Below are positions 36,089 through 47,138 of a stretch of 64,000 nt of DNA, piece after piece. Origin of the DNA: Adiantum capillus-veneris (Eukaryota > Streptophyta > Polypodiopsida > Polypodiales > Pteridaceae); contig CM043963.1 of the NCBI GenBank assembly GCA_014529385.2, forward strand, positions 3,291,001-3,355,000, in the 5' to 3' direction. The notes below the pieces were generated by a model. It was not told the DNA's origin, ran no database searches, and saw only the letters and a list, made by a program, of their open reading frames with translations. The translations under genes and the position numbers were made by a program. The first letter of the stretch is position 1. Every line of letters starts with the position of its first letter.

Positions 36089-39000
36089 ATGAGTAGTGAC
36101 GAGGATGTGGGACCGTCCAACCGAAACACCTATCTCTCAACGAGGGTCTTATGTCCTTGTAATCAATGCAAGCATGCTGTGCGACGGACAAGACGTGTTT
36201 CTTTGCAGCACGTTCGCGAATTTGGCGAGTTCGATGCATCTATTATAGATCGAGTTGTTGCCAATTATAACTCGTCGGACTCTGACGCTGGCCAACAAGC
36301 AGCAATCTTGCAACCCAATAGACGTGTTCGCAGGCGCTTTGGTCAAGCAGCATATGTGAGGCCACAAGATGTAGCCTCTGACAGCTCGGGGGATGATCAT
36401 GCAGAGCACATTCCCAACGAGGCAATGTTTGAGCCCGAGATTGATGAAATGATCGAGACGATCATGGATTTAGAAAGGCTTATCTATGATGATATGAAAA
36501 GTGAAGCCGATACGCCATTGTATAATGGAGCACGTATGTCTAGATTGAAAGCACTCCTGGTTCTTCTCAACATGCAGGCAAAGTTTGGATGGAGTGACAC
36601 TAGCGTCACAGCGCTTTTCAGGTGATCTATTACAATTAGTTTACTTTAATAAAACTCTAAATGTATAATGATCTGATAGATTTTTACACGACTGTATCGT
36701 ATTTTTATGTTGTGTAGATTGCTGAAAGAGCACATACTACCAGTTGACAATGTGATGCCAGATTCCCGAGATGAAGCAAGAAAGATTTTGCGAAACTTGG
36801 GGATGGATTACAATTCTATCCACGCTTGTCCTAATGACTGCATTCTTTTCAGAGGGGAATACATAGACATGGAGAAGTGTCCGAGATATGATTCCGAAAG
36901 ATATCGAGTAGATCTCCACGGGACAAAAATTCCACAAAAGGTTTTGCGACATTTTCCTCTGCTTCCTCGCATCAAGCATTTCTTCGAATGTAAGTCCATG
37001 GCCGCCCTAGCATCATGGCATGAGGAGAATAAATCTTCGGATGGTGTGCTACGAATTCCTACAGATTGCGCAGCCTGGAAACATATAGATGGAACATGGT
37101 CGGATTTTGCCAGGGAAGCTCGAAATTTGCGCTTAGGCCTGTCTATGGATGGCGTAAATCCATTTGGTCAAAGATCAACATCTTACAGTGTATGGCCCAT
37201 TGTCATCGTCAACTACAACATTCCCCCGTGGTTGACTACGAAGAAGGGGCACCTATGGCTAAGCTTGATTGTGCCAGGGCGATAAAAAGTGGAGAATATG
37301 GATGTGTATCTTTGTCCACTATTGGAAGAGCTACAACAATTGTGGATTGGCATAGAGGTGGTGGATATGAGCCGACACACAGGACGACGGAATGCTTTGA
37401 TCAGAGGCATTCTAATGTGGACCATGCATGACTATCCCGGGCTAACAGAATGCTCAGGTGATCTATTGACACTCCTCACTCAGACATTGTAAATCTTGTT
37501 TTTTCCCATAGTTGATCTATTATCATGTGTATACATGCAGGGCTTCAAACAAGCGGATATAGAGCATGTGTCACATGTGGACCTAGATTGAATGCACGTA
37601 GGGTGCCCTCACTGAAGAAGCAAATCTACGAAGGTCATCAAGCGTATCTTCCAGAGAATCATGTGTTACGCGATGGCTTTTTGGGAAGAGAGCCACCAAG
37701 GATGTCTACACAAGCATGGTTAGAGCAGAAGGAGATGTGCGATGACGGATTGCCTCCAGGGATGAAGAGACTATCTCTATGGTACGAGTTACCATACTGG
37801 CCCCGACTCATGATCAATCACTTGCTCGATCCAATGCACATATTCAAGAATGTGGGTAATCTACTATGGGACCATCTGACCGGCAAGAAAGATACTTTGG
37901 GAGCCAGAGTTGACCTTAGAAATGTGGATCATATGGAGCAATATTGGCCGCAAACAGCGTCTGATGGATTGATAAAACTCCCTAAAGCACCATGGATTTT
38001 CACAGGAGCCCAAGAACGCAAAGTAAAAGAGACCATTCGATCTTTGCGGACCCCCATTGGCGTAATGCACTTGCTCCGAACGTGTTTTACTAAAGACGGA
38101 AAGCTTACCGGTTTGAAGTCACACGATTGGCATAAAATGTGTCAGGTACGTTCATAGTGGACTTTAATATCATTGCATAAAATGTGGACTTTAATATCAT
38201 TGCTGCACATACTTTACAGTTTATTTTACCGGTTGCCATTGAGGGATGTTTGTCTCTCGACATCCGTAACACAATCTACAAACTTGCAAAGCTGGTGCAA
38301 TGGATCTCACAAAAGGAGATCAACGTAGACTCCATACCATTCGCCAAACTAAATGCTGCGGAGCTTGTGTGCATGTTTGAGAAACATTTTCCTACTACCA
38401 TGCTAACCATTCAGGTGCATATTCTTGTTCACATAGTTGATGAGGTGGAAATAGCTGGCACAGTTCATTCCAGATGAATGTTCTTCTTAGAACGTTTCAT
38501 GAAAACGCTTAAGGGATATGTGCATCAAAAGGCACGTCCGGAGGGTAGCATGGCAGAAGGTTGGTTGGTATCAGAGTCCCTAGTGTACATTGGAGAGTGG
38601 CTAGACGGATTTGATAAAACCCGGGACACGCGATGGCGAACCATAGATGATGAGCACATATCTGGGATTGTCATGTGCAATCTCGGTGTTTTTCACAATA
38701 TGAGGATGCAAAGCAAGAGCGACAAAGAGCACGAATCGAGTGGAGACGGGGAAGACGACCACCGATGCACTATCCGACGGGTCTGGAGAGCCTACCAACC
38801 TTCATGAGCTTAAGATGGTTGCACAACCAATTGAAAAGCGCACAACAATGCGGTGACGAAGTGACTGAGGAAGAGTGGGAGTACTCTCGGGGTTGCGCGA
38901 CCAAGGTAAGTTTGCAATGTACGACATGCTAGTGACTTTATTTCTAAACGTTTGAACGGCCACTCATAATCTTTGTTCATTGGAGTATAAGTCATACACA

Positions 39001-39738
39001 GCAGCATGGTGTAAAGGTCGACATTTTAGGGTGGAACGGATCGACAAAAAGCGTTTTACTCAAGATTGTGGAATCATGGCAAAATTTGAACAGTCTAGTC
39101 GACGACGTTCCTCTGATGCAGATCCTGTGGTGGCGGAACTCACTTACTTCGGCACGCTGCAAGAGATTTTGAGGATCGATTACAGAGGATTTTTTGTCGA
39201 CTTGTTCGACGTGCAATGGTTCAAGATAATCATGGAGGGTCGCAACGCTACTGTGCGTAGAGGAGAGTCTGGTTTTCTTGAGGTGGATTCTACTAAGAAA
39301 TGGACTGACCTAAGAGACACTTTCGTACTACCAGAGCATTGTGAACAAGTAAGTATGTAAATAGTTAACATCCCCCTTTTACAAGTTATGTGCTTGAAAG
39401 CTCTCATGTAAGTTATGTGGCTCTGGCAGGTAATATTTCATCCTACAAAGTCTACATCAAACTGGTGGTACGTCATAGAGGTAGCCCCTCGTAGTGCAAG
39501 GACGTATGAAGGCTACCATGTGCCAATCACAACGGCATCAATGGAGGAGATCAGAGAAGATGCTCAATCAGAAGCCGCTGCGGTGGTGCCAGACGAGCAT
39601 CAAGATGCTACTACTCTATATGGGGTGCATGCAGAGGAGCTACAAAATGAAACAGAGGATATGTGTTTAAACGGAGAGCTCTATATAGATATAGGAAGTT
39701 ATGCTGAGTTATGCGAGGATGAGAGAGAGATCTCTTAA
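36089..39738 (+). pseudogene. TNP2-type CACTA transposase, six exons, decayed
   Basis: The exon model is 36089-36621, 36718-37457, 37541-38145, 38220-38905, 38986-39348 and 39430-39738, all with GT-AG borders. Motifs follow in TNP2 order: VLCPCNQCKH (transposase-associated domain); IHACPNDCILFRGEY; LSMDGVNPFGQRSTSYSVWP with YNIPPWL; DVYLCPLLEEL; LLDPMHIFKNV; GLKSHDWHKM; GYVHQKARPEGSMAEGWL; and a C-terminal VVAELTYFGTLQEI segment. It is broken by an in-frame TAA at about 37283, a TGA at 38475-38477 (Trp expected) and a frameshift near 38700. A further upstream exon may be missing. Confidence 0.9.
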
Positions 39739-39980
39739 AGCCACAAATATTGTATTTGAACAATTTTGCTCCGTGTTGTAAAAGCTCTGGCTCTTTTCTA
39801 CTTGCGCTCACATCTTTTGATTGAAAATTCTAAGTTTTTGACTTGCCTCTTCTATCACTCAATTCATTGCATCATTGTATTTATATGCATCATTACGTCA
39901 TTGTATTTAATGGTCTTTGCGTCATTGTCTACTCTATTCATTCAATATTAAGTTTAAATATTCGTGTGTTTAATGTAGGT

Positions 39981-41290
39981 ATGGATGATGAGGAGTTTCT
40001 TTCTTCTTTGTCACCGCAGCAGAGACAGTGGTACGTGGAGCGTCATCGCTCTGGCGCATCATCACGCATTCCTACTCCATCCGCATCTCCCTCTCTTTCG
40101 GAGCATTCGGCGCGCTCCGAAGCTTCGGCGTCGACGAGACGATCTTCACACTCGTCTAGACACCGGCGCTCTAGTGGTGGCGGTGGCGGTTGTTGTGGGG
40201 ATTCCGCCGCCGATGCCTCCACACCGCCTCGTGTTCGGCGAGGCTCTTTACCCTCCCCTTCTTTGCCCGCCCCCACACCAGCCACAGCATCGCCATCTAC
40301 GCCAGGTTTTGCGCGGCTGACTGTTCCTAGCAGCTACACACCTCTACCTACTCCGCCAGGAGCCACCCCACTCGACACTCCTCGCTTCGGGGCCCAAACG
40401 CCGGTGGAGACACCTGACGTCCGTACCCCCATCGACACGCCGCTAGAGACCCCTGCCGGGACACCCAGGTTCACGCGTCACCGGCCAGAGGGCTTGCCTT
40501 ACTCCGTCGACTTCAGCGGCGGCATCATCATGGATGATGACGGCAAGAAGGTGATCTCGCGCATGCGTTGTCTTTGCTCTCAGCTGTTTAGACACTACAT
40601 ACTAAACAAATGGAGTGAAGTACCAAGTGATTTAAAAAACAGAGTCATCAGCATACTTCATGATGAGTTTCCTGTTCCAACACGGGATCAACGCTTCAAT
40701 GAAGACCTGATGAAGATTCGAATGCGCGAATACTGCAAACACAAGCGTTCCGAAGTGCAAAAAGCAATCAAGAATGGGTGGAACAGGCCAGATTGGCTGG
40801 CCAAAGAAGATTGGAAGAATGCAAAGAAAGCAGCGCGCGAGAATCCCGACAAGTGGAAGCAACAAAAGGATGCAGCCAGAGCGCGAGTAGAGGCAGGGAG
40901 CTCGCACCACTTGGGGAGCGGTGGATGGGCATCATTTGAGGCCGATTTTGTAAGTGTTTTCGCATTGCTCTTTATGTTCGATAGTTTAGGGTTTATGAGT
41001 TTTTTAATTCTAACATAATGAAATCTTTGTATGTTTTGACAGTGGTCGATGACAGGACGTGATCCCACACCGTACGAGCGCGAGTACGCAGGCAGGAAGG
41101 GCTTAAATGCCCTGATGGACATTCTCAGTTCTCGCGGCGGCATGGTTAGTATTAGGGTTTACTCTTTTCTATTTTTTGTATTGTTTTATAGATGTCATTA
41201 TATGTTTATACTTACTGAAAGCTGTCTTATTGTCTTTTTTTGCAGAATCCGACAGATACGCCGCTTGGACGCGATGAGACGTATGACTAG
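39981..41290 (+). CDS. Second CACTA gene (En/Spm-associated protein), three exons
   Basis: Exons 39981-40949, 41043-41144 and 41246-41290 join in one open frame of about 371 residues with GT-AG introns. The start ATG (MDDEEFLSSLSPQQRQWYVE) is chosen because the frame upstream is AT-rich intron-like sequence. Residues 20-190 are Ser/Pro/Thr-rich with TP-repeat character (TPVETP, TPIDTPLETP) and a Gly run. Residues 200-320 form a basic, helical region (RSEVQKAIKNGW, DWKNAKKAARENPDKWKQQK, ending GGWASFEADF) typical of the plant En/Spm transposase-associated family, which is thought to bind the element ends. It lies 240 bp downstream of the TNP2 remnant on the same strand. It is the only clearly uninterrupted multi-exon model in the window. 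Confidence 0.8.
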
Positions 41291-41660
41291 ACGACGTCAG
41301 TTTAGCCGTAGCTAGATAGCATTAGTTTAGGGTTTCTCATAGCTTATGTATCATAAGACGGATTTTATACGTCTTTTTGAACCATGTATATTATTACATT
41401 TGTCACCGTAGTTCCTTTTGCCAATCAATTCTTTATGCCTATGATGTTGTACAATTGTCATTATTACATTTGCCAATCAATTCATTTTGCCTATGATGTG
41501 TACAATTGTCAATTTTACGCTTGTCAATTTTGCAAACAATGCATCTTGTGGGTGACTATTTTGGGTCTATTATCTACCCTTGCACTTTTTTTAAAAAGTG
41601 AATCAAGTACAATATGGTTGATGGGTGGCAGGGCATTCAATGCCCTGTCACCAAAAAAAA
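41291..41660 (+). other. CACTA 3' region, no gene
   Basis: AT-rich stretch with two related segments of 'attacatttg(t/c)caatcaattc' near 41393-41475. It probably holds the 3' end of the preceding transcript. Confidence 0.4.
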
Positions 41661-41666
41661 ATTATC

Positions 41667-41945
41667 TCGCGCGTCGCTATAAGCGTCGCTATTTATGGCT
41701 CTGTAGCGTCGCTATGAGCGTCGCTATAGTCTTCTGTGTAAACGTCGCTATAACCGTCGCTATAGGCGTCGCTGTATGCGTCGCTATAGGCGTCGCTATA
41801 TAGCGACGCTCATAGCGACACATATAGCGACGCCTATAGCGACGGTTATAGCGACGCACTCGTAGCGACGCTACTAGCGACGGTTTTAGCGACGCCTGGG
41901 GTTATAAAAACCCAGTGTATTTCCGTCGCTAACAGCGTCACAAGA
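41667..41945. repeat. Right subterminal repeats of the CACTA element
   Basis: About 18 copies of CGTCGCT/AGCGACG in 280 bp. The first nine are in one orientation and the next eight inverted, meeting at the palindrome GCGTCGCTATATAGCGACGC near 41790-41810. The array is denser than the left one. Confidence 0.93.
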
Positions 41946-42049
41946 GCACACAACCTCTTGTAGTGAGTGAGAAAAGGTACCAACACTTATTGAACACAAC
42001 AAAAAACATAAGGAACCCTAACCTAATTAGTTGCACTCCCCCTAGAGAG

Positions 42050-42472
42050 TCAAGGGAATAGGATATTATAGAGGTTGGAGGGAAACCCTAAGGCTAAACC
42101 CCTATCCTCGTCGTCGAGATAAACAAAGTCATCATCTATGAGACCATATGTGCCATCTGTGTAGTCCTGTAAATTTTCTTCTTCATCATAGGTGCCCATG
42201 TTTACTAAGAAGGTCACTAGACGCCTATAGTCATCTTGATCAAAAGGGTAGGCTTGTGCAATGGGAGAAACGCTCTCTACTAAGTATGGATCAGACATGG
42301 TCAAGAGACGTACCAGCCATTCTAACTCCTCAAAATTCCTATCACATGCTAGCGTACCTATCAAATCCCATTCACATGCAAGCACTGGAAAGACCATGTG
42401 AAATATTTGTGAAAAGTAAGGAGGGTACCTCTCACCCAAGGCAGGAGTGGATGACTCTAGCATACTAGCCAT
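42050..42472 (-). CDS. Uncharacterised 140-residue ORF inside LTR H
   Basis: An uninterrupted minus-strand frame starts at the ATG at 42472 (MASMLESSTPALGERYPPYF) and ends IL-F-P stop at 42050. The product is acidic towards the C-terminus (MGTYDEEENLQDYTDG, FVYLDDEDRG), with no signal peptide, membrane segment or family I recognise. A TATA box lies about 140 bp upstream in the same orientation, so a transcript starting in the LTR could carry it. It could be a chance ORF or a captured host gene fragment. Confidence 0.4.
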   Translation of the reverse strand: MASMLESSTPALGERYPPYFSQIFHMVFPVLACEWDLIGTLACDRNFEELEWLVRLLTMSDPYLVESVSPIAQAYPFDQDDYRRLVTFLVNMGTYDEEENLQDYTDGTYGLIDDDFVYLDDEDRGLALGFPSNLYNILFP

Positions 42473-42606
42473 ATCTGTACACGCAAATAGATGATGGTTA
42501 GAGTGCAAATATTACAAGGGTCGTATTCTTGTGCATAATTTTTTTTTATGATTTTGTGTTATGGCTCTTGCTCTTTTACTTTTTTATCTTGTTTTTGTGA
42601 GTATAA

Positions 42607-42620
42607 GGCTTTATATATAC
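42607..42620 (-). promoter_or_regulatory. TATA box of LTR H
   Basis: The minus strand reads TGTATATATAAAGCC, a strong plant-type TATA element about 80 bp inside the LTR start. Confidence 0.6.
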
Positions 42621-42698
42621 ATTCTCTAAGATTGGAGATTAAGAGGTCAGGGAGAAAGGTTGAGAGGGAAGCAAGTGAATGATGAATGTCAGCAAACA

Positions 42699-42713
42699 CT
42701 CCCCCCTTCCTTG
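42699..42713 (-). other. Polypurine tract of Gypsy E2
   Basis: The minus strand reads CAAGGAAGGGGGGAG directly before TGTTTGCTGAC, matching the layout at 4352 and 10688. Confidence 0.75.
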
Positions 42714-43084
42714 GGTAGATCCGTTTGAAATGAGCTCGTCACCCTTTGAAACCAATCGTTCCAGTTGGTAATAGGTGAGGATTTTTGCCAGAAGTTTTCT
42801 ATTACCCTAGGTGCCTCGTCAAGTTGCAAGGGTGGTAAGGTACTCTCCCAGGATCAAACTTGAAGTGGTTCATCAGGTGATTCTGGAACACTGGGAGGTG
42901 TGGATTCTTTTGTAGCTTCATGGAGGTCCACTATTATAGATGGAGGCTGTGTAGAAGCTTTTACCTCTATGGATGTATTACATGAGGAGCTAGAAGCTTC
43001 ATGGAACTTCCCCCTTCCTGAGCTAGGTGGAATAAATTGGTTTTTCCTTGGAGCCCAAACTAGCTCTGGACTAGGTGTGTAGCA

Positions 43085-43861
43085 TTATGTGATGTTTCCC
43101 TTCTCACGGTCTACCATTGGCTTTAGCGTTACACTGTTTGACTCATATGGGTTTGTTTTCGATAGGGAAGGACACATTTTACGTTTAGGTACCCAAATTT
43201 GCTCATTTCCATCATAGTAGCCTTGGGCTTCTAATAGTCGTTTTGGAATCCATCGTGATTTGGTCTTGACTCTCCTAGAGCGCGCTCTTGGTTCTCCAGG
43301 GAAATTTTTTCTTGAAATGGATGGGAGGGTTGAGGTAGTTGGAAGTAAGGCCTTGGGGACCCATTGATATGTACTCTTAGGTCGTGCAGGTTGAGTACTT
43401 GCAATATTATTGCTTGCTGCAACTACAAGTGTTGAAGTGCTAGGTTCATGGGTAGCCGGCAAAGACGAGTTAACCACCTTAGCTTGTGAATGTTGGCTAT
43501 CCTTCAAATTTGCTAGAGTTTGCAACGTAGGTGACTTTGCTTGAATGATAGGGGTAAGAGTCGGTGGTCGCGTCGTGACACTACCAGTATCCCAATCAAT
43601 AGTGCATTTGGTTGCCAACATCCACGTGCGTCCCAGGTTTACGTTGCCTTCCATAGCTCCCGCGGGCATGACTAGAAACCTCTGCACTATGCTTTCATCG
43701 TCATAGACAACAGGGGTCTGAAGGACTCCAAGAATAGCAGTTTTCTTTTTATTAATGCCCTTGACTTGCATCGTACTCGGGGATAGGGTCGGTTTCCCTA
43801 ATTGACACCAAACTCCATAGGATAACAAATTGTGTTTAGCTCCCGTATCTAATAAGGCATT
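43085..43861 (-). pseudogene. E2 post-integrase ORF: second retropepsin-like domain and W(V/I)PK repeats
   Basis: The minus-strand frame begins before 43828: just upstream it reads NALLDTGAKHNLLSYGVW, an aspartic-protease active-site motif with an intact D-T-G (43841-43849). The C-terminal partner VNLGRTWM follows about 85 residues later. Further on are QWVPK (about 43365), RWIPK (about 43240) and IWVPK (about 43190). The frame is -1 relative to the integrase frame that overlaps it, with GGGAAAG at 43870-43876 in the overlap. Plant Gypsy elements normally carry one protease before RT, so this placement is odd. It ends at a stop near 43085, followed by about 370 bp without genes before the polypurine tract. 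Confidence 0.65.
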
Positions 43862-46800
43862 GTATAGTACTTTCCCATAGGAGTATTTAGCTCAATTGGG
43901 TATCGTAGCGGTGGCTCAGATTCTAATGATTCGTCATCTGTGTCCTCAAAAAATACTTGCGTGATTCCCAGATTAACCTCTCGTTGGCGTCTAAGACGTT
44001 GTTGTCGTTCTTGAGCCTCAACTCTTGCTTGGATTTTTCTAAGCTCTGCTTGTTCCTTGGCAGCCTTCTTTTGATGGATAGCTTGCAACTCTTCCTGGCT
44101 TAGAGGATCATAATATCTTTTGAATTTACTCCCATTAAGGAATCCAATGGTTTCAACTCCATCTAGAGTCTCCACACGAATGGTACCTTGCGGGGTAATT
44201 TCACACACTCGATATGGTCCCTTACCAGCGTATTTCAATTTCTTCTTTTCATTACGTACCCCGTATATAAGAACTTTATCACCAACCTTGATGTCTTTAT
44301 CCTTTAAATGGCTATCAATTAACCACTTCTTTCTCCTGTCCTTCTCCACTAGAGCATTTCGCACAACTAATTGCCTCTCTTCATCTAGCCTTTCTAGGAT
44401 ATATAATCGCTCAACTAAGGGGTTACCATCCCAACCTTCTTGAGAAGCTACTCGAAGACTAGGAATGACAAACTCCCATGGCATAACTGCTTCTTGGCCA
44501 TACACCATCTTAAACGGTGTGCAATTAATAGCAACTTTATACGCAGTACGATATGCCCATAAAGCTGATATAAGCTTTAGGTCCCAATCAGTGCGATTAG
44601 CCTCAACTGTCTTTGTCAAAATGGAGATGAGAGTTTTGTTGGTACTCTTAGCTTGGCCATTTGCTTGGGGATAATAGGGTGTAGACTTGTGGTGAGATAT
44701 CATGAAGTTTGATGTGAGTTCTTTTATTACTTCATTTATAAATGAGTTCCATTGTCACTCACAAGTTCAAAGGGGCATCCAAAACGTGTGATAATGTTCT
44801 CAAAGAGGAACTTAGCTGTTGTTTTTGCATCCGCCTTCCGTGTTGCTTTTGCTTCAGCCCATTTGGTTACATAGTCGGTAGCCACAATGATATATCGTGA
44901 TTGCGTGTTACGTGGAGCCGGACTAATCGGTCCTACAAAGTCTAAGCCCCACTTTTCAAATGGTTGGGTTACCTTGATGGTATGTAGAGGCATCCTATCA
45001 CTTCTTTGTGACTTCTTGAAGCGTTGGCATTCATCACATCCCTTTGCAAAAAGTGATGCATCCTTAAACAGAGTGGGCCACCAATAGCCTGACTGTAAGA
45101 TCTTTCGGGTAGTCAACTTTCCTGAAAAGTGACCACCAGCTACGCCCATGTGTGCCTCTTGTAGAATATATAAATACTCATCCTCGCGGGCACAGCGTCT
45201 AAGAACATCATCTTTTCCTCTCTTATAGAGAGTTCCCGCCAGTAAGCAATAGGGTTCGCATTCCTTGATTAATTTTCGAGCTATATCTTTTCGCAGCTCT
45301 TTAGGTGGAAAACCATTAACTAAGAAGTTAACAATCTTTTCACTCCATTCAGGCATTGTCTCAACAATGAACAAAGGAGTATCAGGCAATTCATCATCAA
45401 CCCCCGTAGGAGCTTCGCCATTAGGGATACGAGATAAATGATCCGCCATGACATGTTTCCTCCCAGGCCTCACAACAACGGTGAAGTCAAACTCAAGAAG
45501 AATTAACAACCATCGTGTAATTCGACCTGTGGAACACGACTTATTTACCAAATATAGCAATGCTTGATAATCAACATAAAACACAAACTTGGTAGCAAGA
45601 AGGTAATAGCGAAATTTCTTTATTGCGTAAATCATAGCTAGACCTTCGCGCTCTGTAGTAGTGTAGTTCCTCTCGGCATCATTTAATTGGCGACTTGCAA
45701 AGCTAATAGGGTAGTCCAATTTATATTCTCCAAGTTGAGTTAGAACACACCCAATAGCAAAGTTTGATGCATCAATATGCACATGAAAAGGTACATTCCA
45801 ATCAGGTGTTCGCAGGATTGGAGCACTTATTAGGGCCTTCTTTAATAACTCATAAGATTGATGACATTCTTCCGTCCAGTAAAACTCGATAAGAAGCTTG
45901 TACAATGGACGCGCTATCTCGGTAAAGTTTAAAATAAACCTTCGATAATAACCAACATGGCCCATAAATCTTTGAACTCCTTTATAGTTCGTAGATGGTG
46001 GCAAATCGGCAATGGCTTTAATCTTACTCTCATCTGTGGATATCCCGTTCTTGGACACTATATGCCCTAGAATGACTCCATGCTTAACCCAAAATTGGCA
46101 TTTGAAAGGGTTCAATGAGATGCGATAAAATCTGCACCTTTCAAAAAAAATTCGTAGATATAACAAATGCTTCTCCCAAGAAGAATAAACACAAAGGTCG
46201 TCTAGGAAAGCTTCACAAAACTCCCTTAGAAATTCTTTAAACGCAGTGTTTATTAATCGTTGGAATGTAGCAGGGGCATTTGTTAAGCCAAAAGCCATAA
46301 CAAGAAATGCAAACACTCCAAACTCTGTGATAAAAGCAGTTTTAGCTTGGTCCTCTAATGCAATTGTCAGGTCGAACGCATCCTCTAATGGACCTGAGTG
46401 AATTGTTGTGTCTGATCGATTGTCAATGATGAATTTATTTCCTAGAGGATGCGTTCGACCACTTAAAAGATCAACTCGAATGACAGAGTCTTGGAACTGT
46501 AAGTAGACGTGGTTTTTGGACCATTCATGCACCATTTTTGCTTCCCTCATGAATGGACGCCCTAAGATCATCTCAAATGACATAGGATGCTTGGAAAAAT
46601 CCATAACAATGAAAGTCTGCCTTACCTTGTGTCCCAAGACCTTGATCCTGAGATCCTTTAGAATTCCAATAGGCGTAACAATAGATCCATTAGCCATTTT
46701 TATCACTACGCTTGTGGCTTCAAGGTGAGGTCTCCCCATAGACTCCCAACAACTCTTTGTCACCATGCTGACTCCCGCACCACCGTCAAGGACCCCCTTT

Positions 46801-47120
46801 ATAGTTAATCCTTTAGTAGTGATTGGTAGAGTAGCATTAGATTCATCACCTTCAAAGTATTGCCCCAACTTGTTAACGGGTATTTCAATTACAGATTCAT
46901 GTCCCGCTAGGTCAGATGGTGGTGCTAAATGTTCCTTATCATTCATTACCGAGTCAGGTTTGTTCATATGTGCAAATTGTGGTAATCCAGCTTGCAATTC
47001 TACATTGAGGAAGGCTCGAAGAGCTGAGACTAGCTCGGGGTCTTTATATAGTTTGGACATGATGGTGGTTCTAACTTTTGAAGACATGAAATCCATCAAT
47101 TTGGCAACATTTAATGGCAT
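43849..47120 (-). pseudogene. Gypsy E2 pol: protease, RT, RNase H, integrase (broken)
   Basis: Frame 44736-47120 starts MPLNVAKLMDFMSS and contains protease-like IKGVLDGGAGVSMVTK and FEMILGRPFM, RT (FGLTNAPATFQRL, FLDDLCVYS), RNase H (HIDASNFAIGCVL, TTTEREGLAMIYA, ADHLSRIP) and integrase (H...H, CDECQ; WGLDFVGP; LVSDNGTH). A 1-bp loss near 44735 shifts to frame 43849-44703 (YYPQANGQAKSTNK). RT lacks its N-terminal fingers: protease sequence passes directly into IALEDQAKTAF near residue 250. The third integrase catalytic residue is Lys instead of Glu. No chromodomain is seen, so it belongs with the non-chromodomain (Athila/Tat-like) Gypsy group. Non-functional. Confidence 0.93.
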
Positions 47121-47138
47121 CTTGTGGGACGTAGGACC

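Larger units (their letters stand above)
33968..41965 (+). mobile_element. CACTA (En/Spm) transposon
   Basis: The ends are perfect: CACTACAAGAGG at 33968 and CCTCTTGTAGTG ending at 41965. The 3-bp duplication AGT lies at 33965-33967 and 41966-41968. Length is 7998 bp. Subterminal arrays of CGTCGCTAT/ATAGCGACG occur at both ends. It encodes a TNP2-type transposase remnant and a second intron-containing gene, both on the plus strand. Confidence 0.96.
41969..42698 (-). repeat. LTR H, proximal part (right of CACTA)
   Basis: On the minus strand it starts TGTTTGCTGACATTC directly after a polypurine tract, the position of the 3' LTR of Gypsy E2. A TATA box lies about 80 bp in. It continues left across the CACTA element. 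It does not match the family E LTR at the E2 5' end. Confidence 0.55.
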
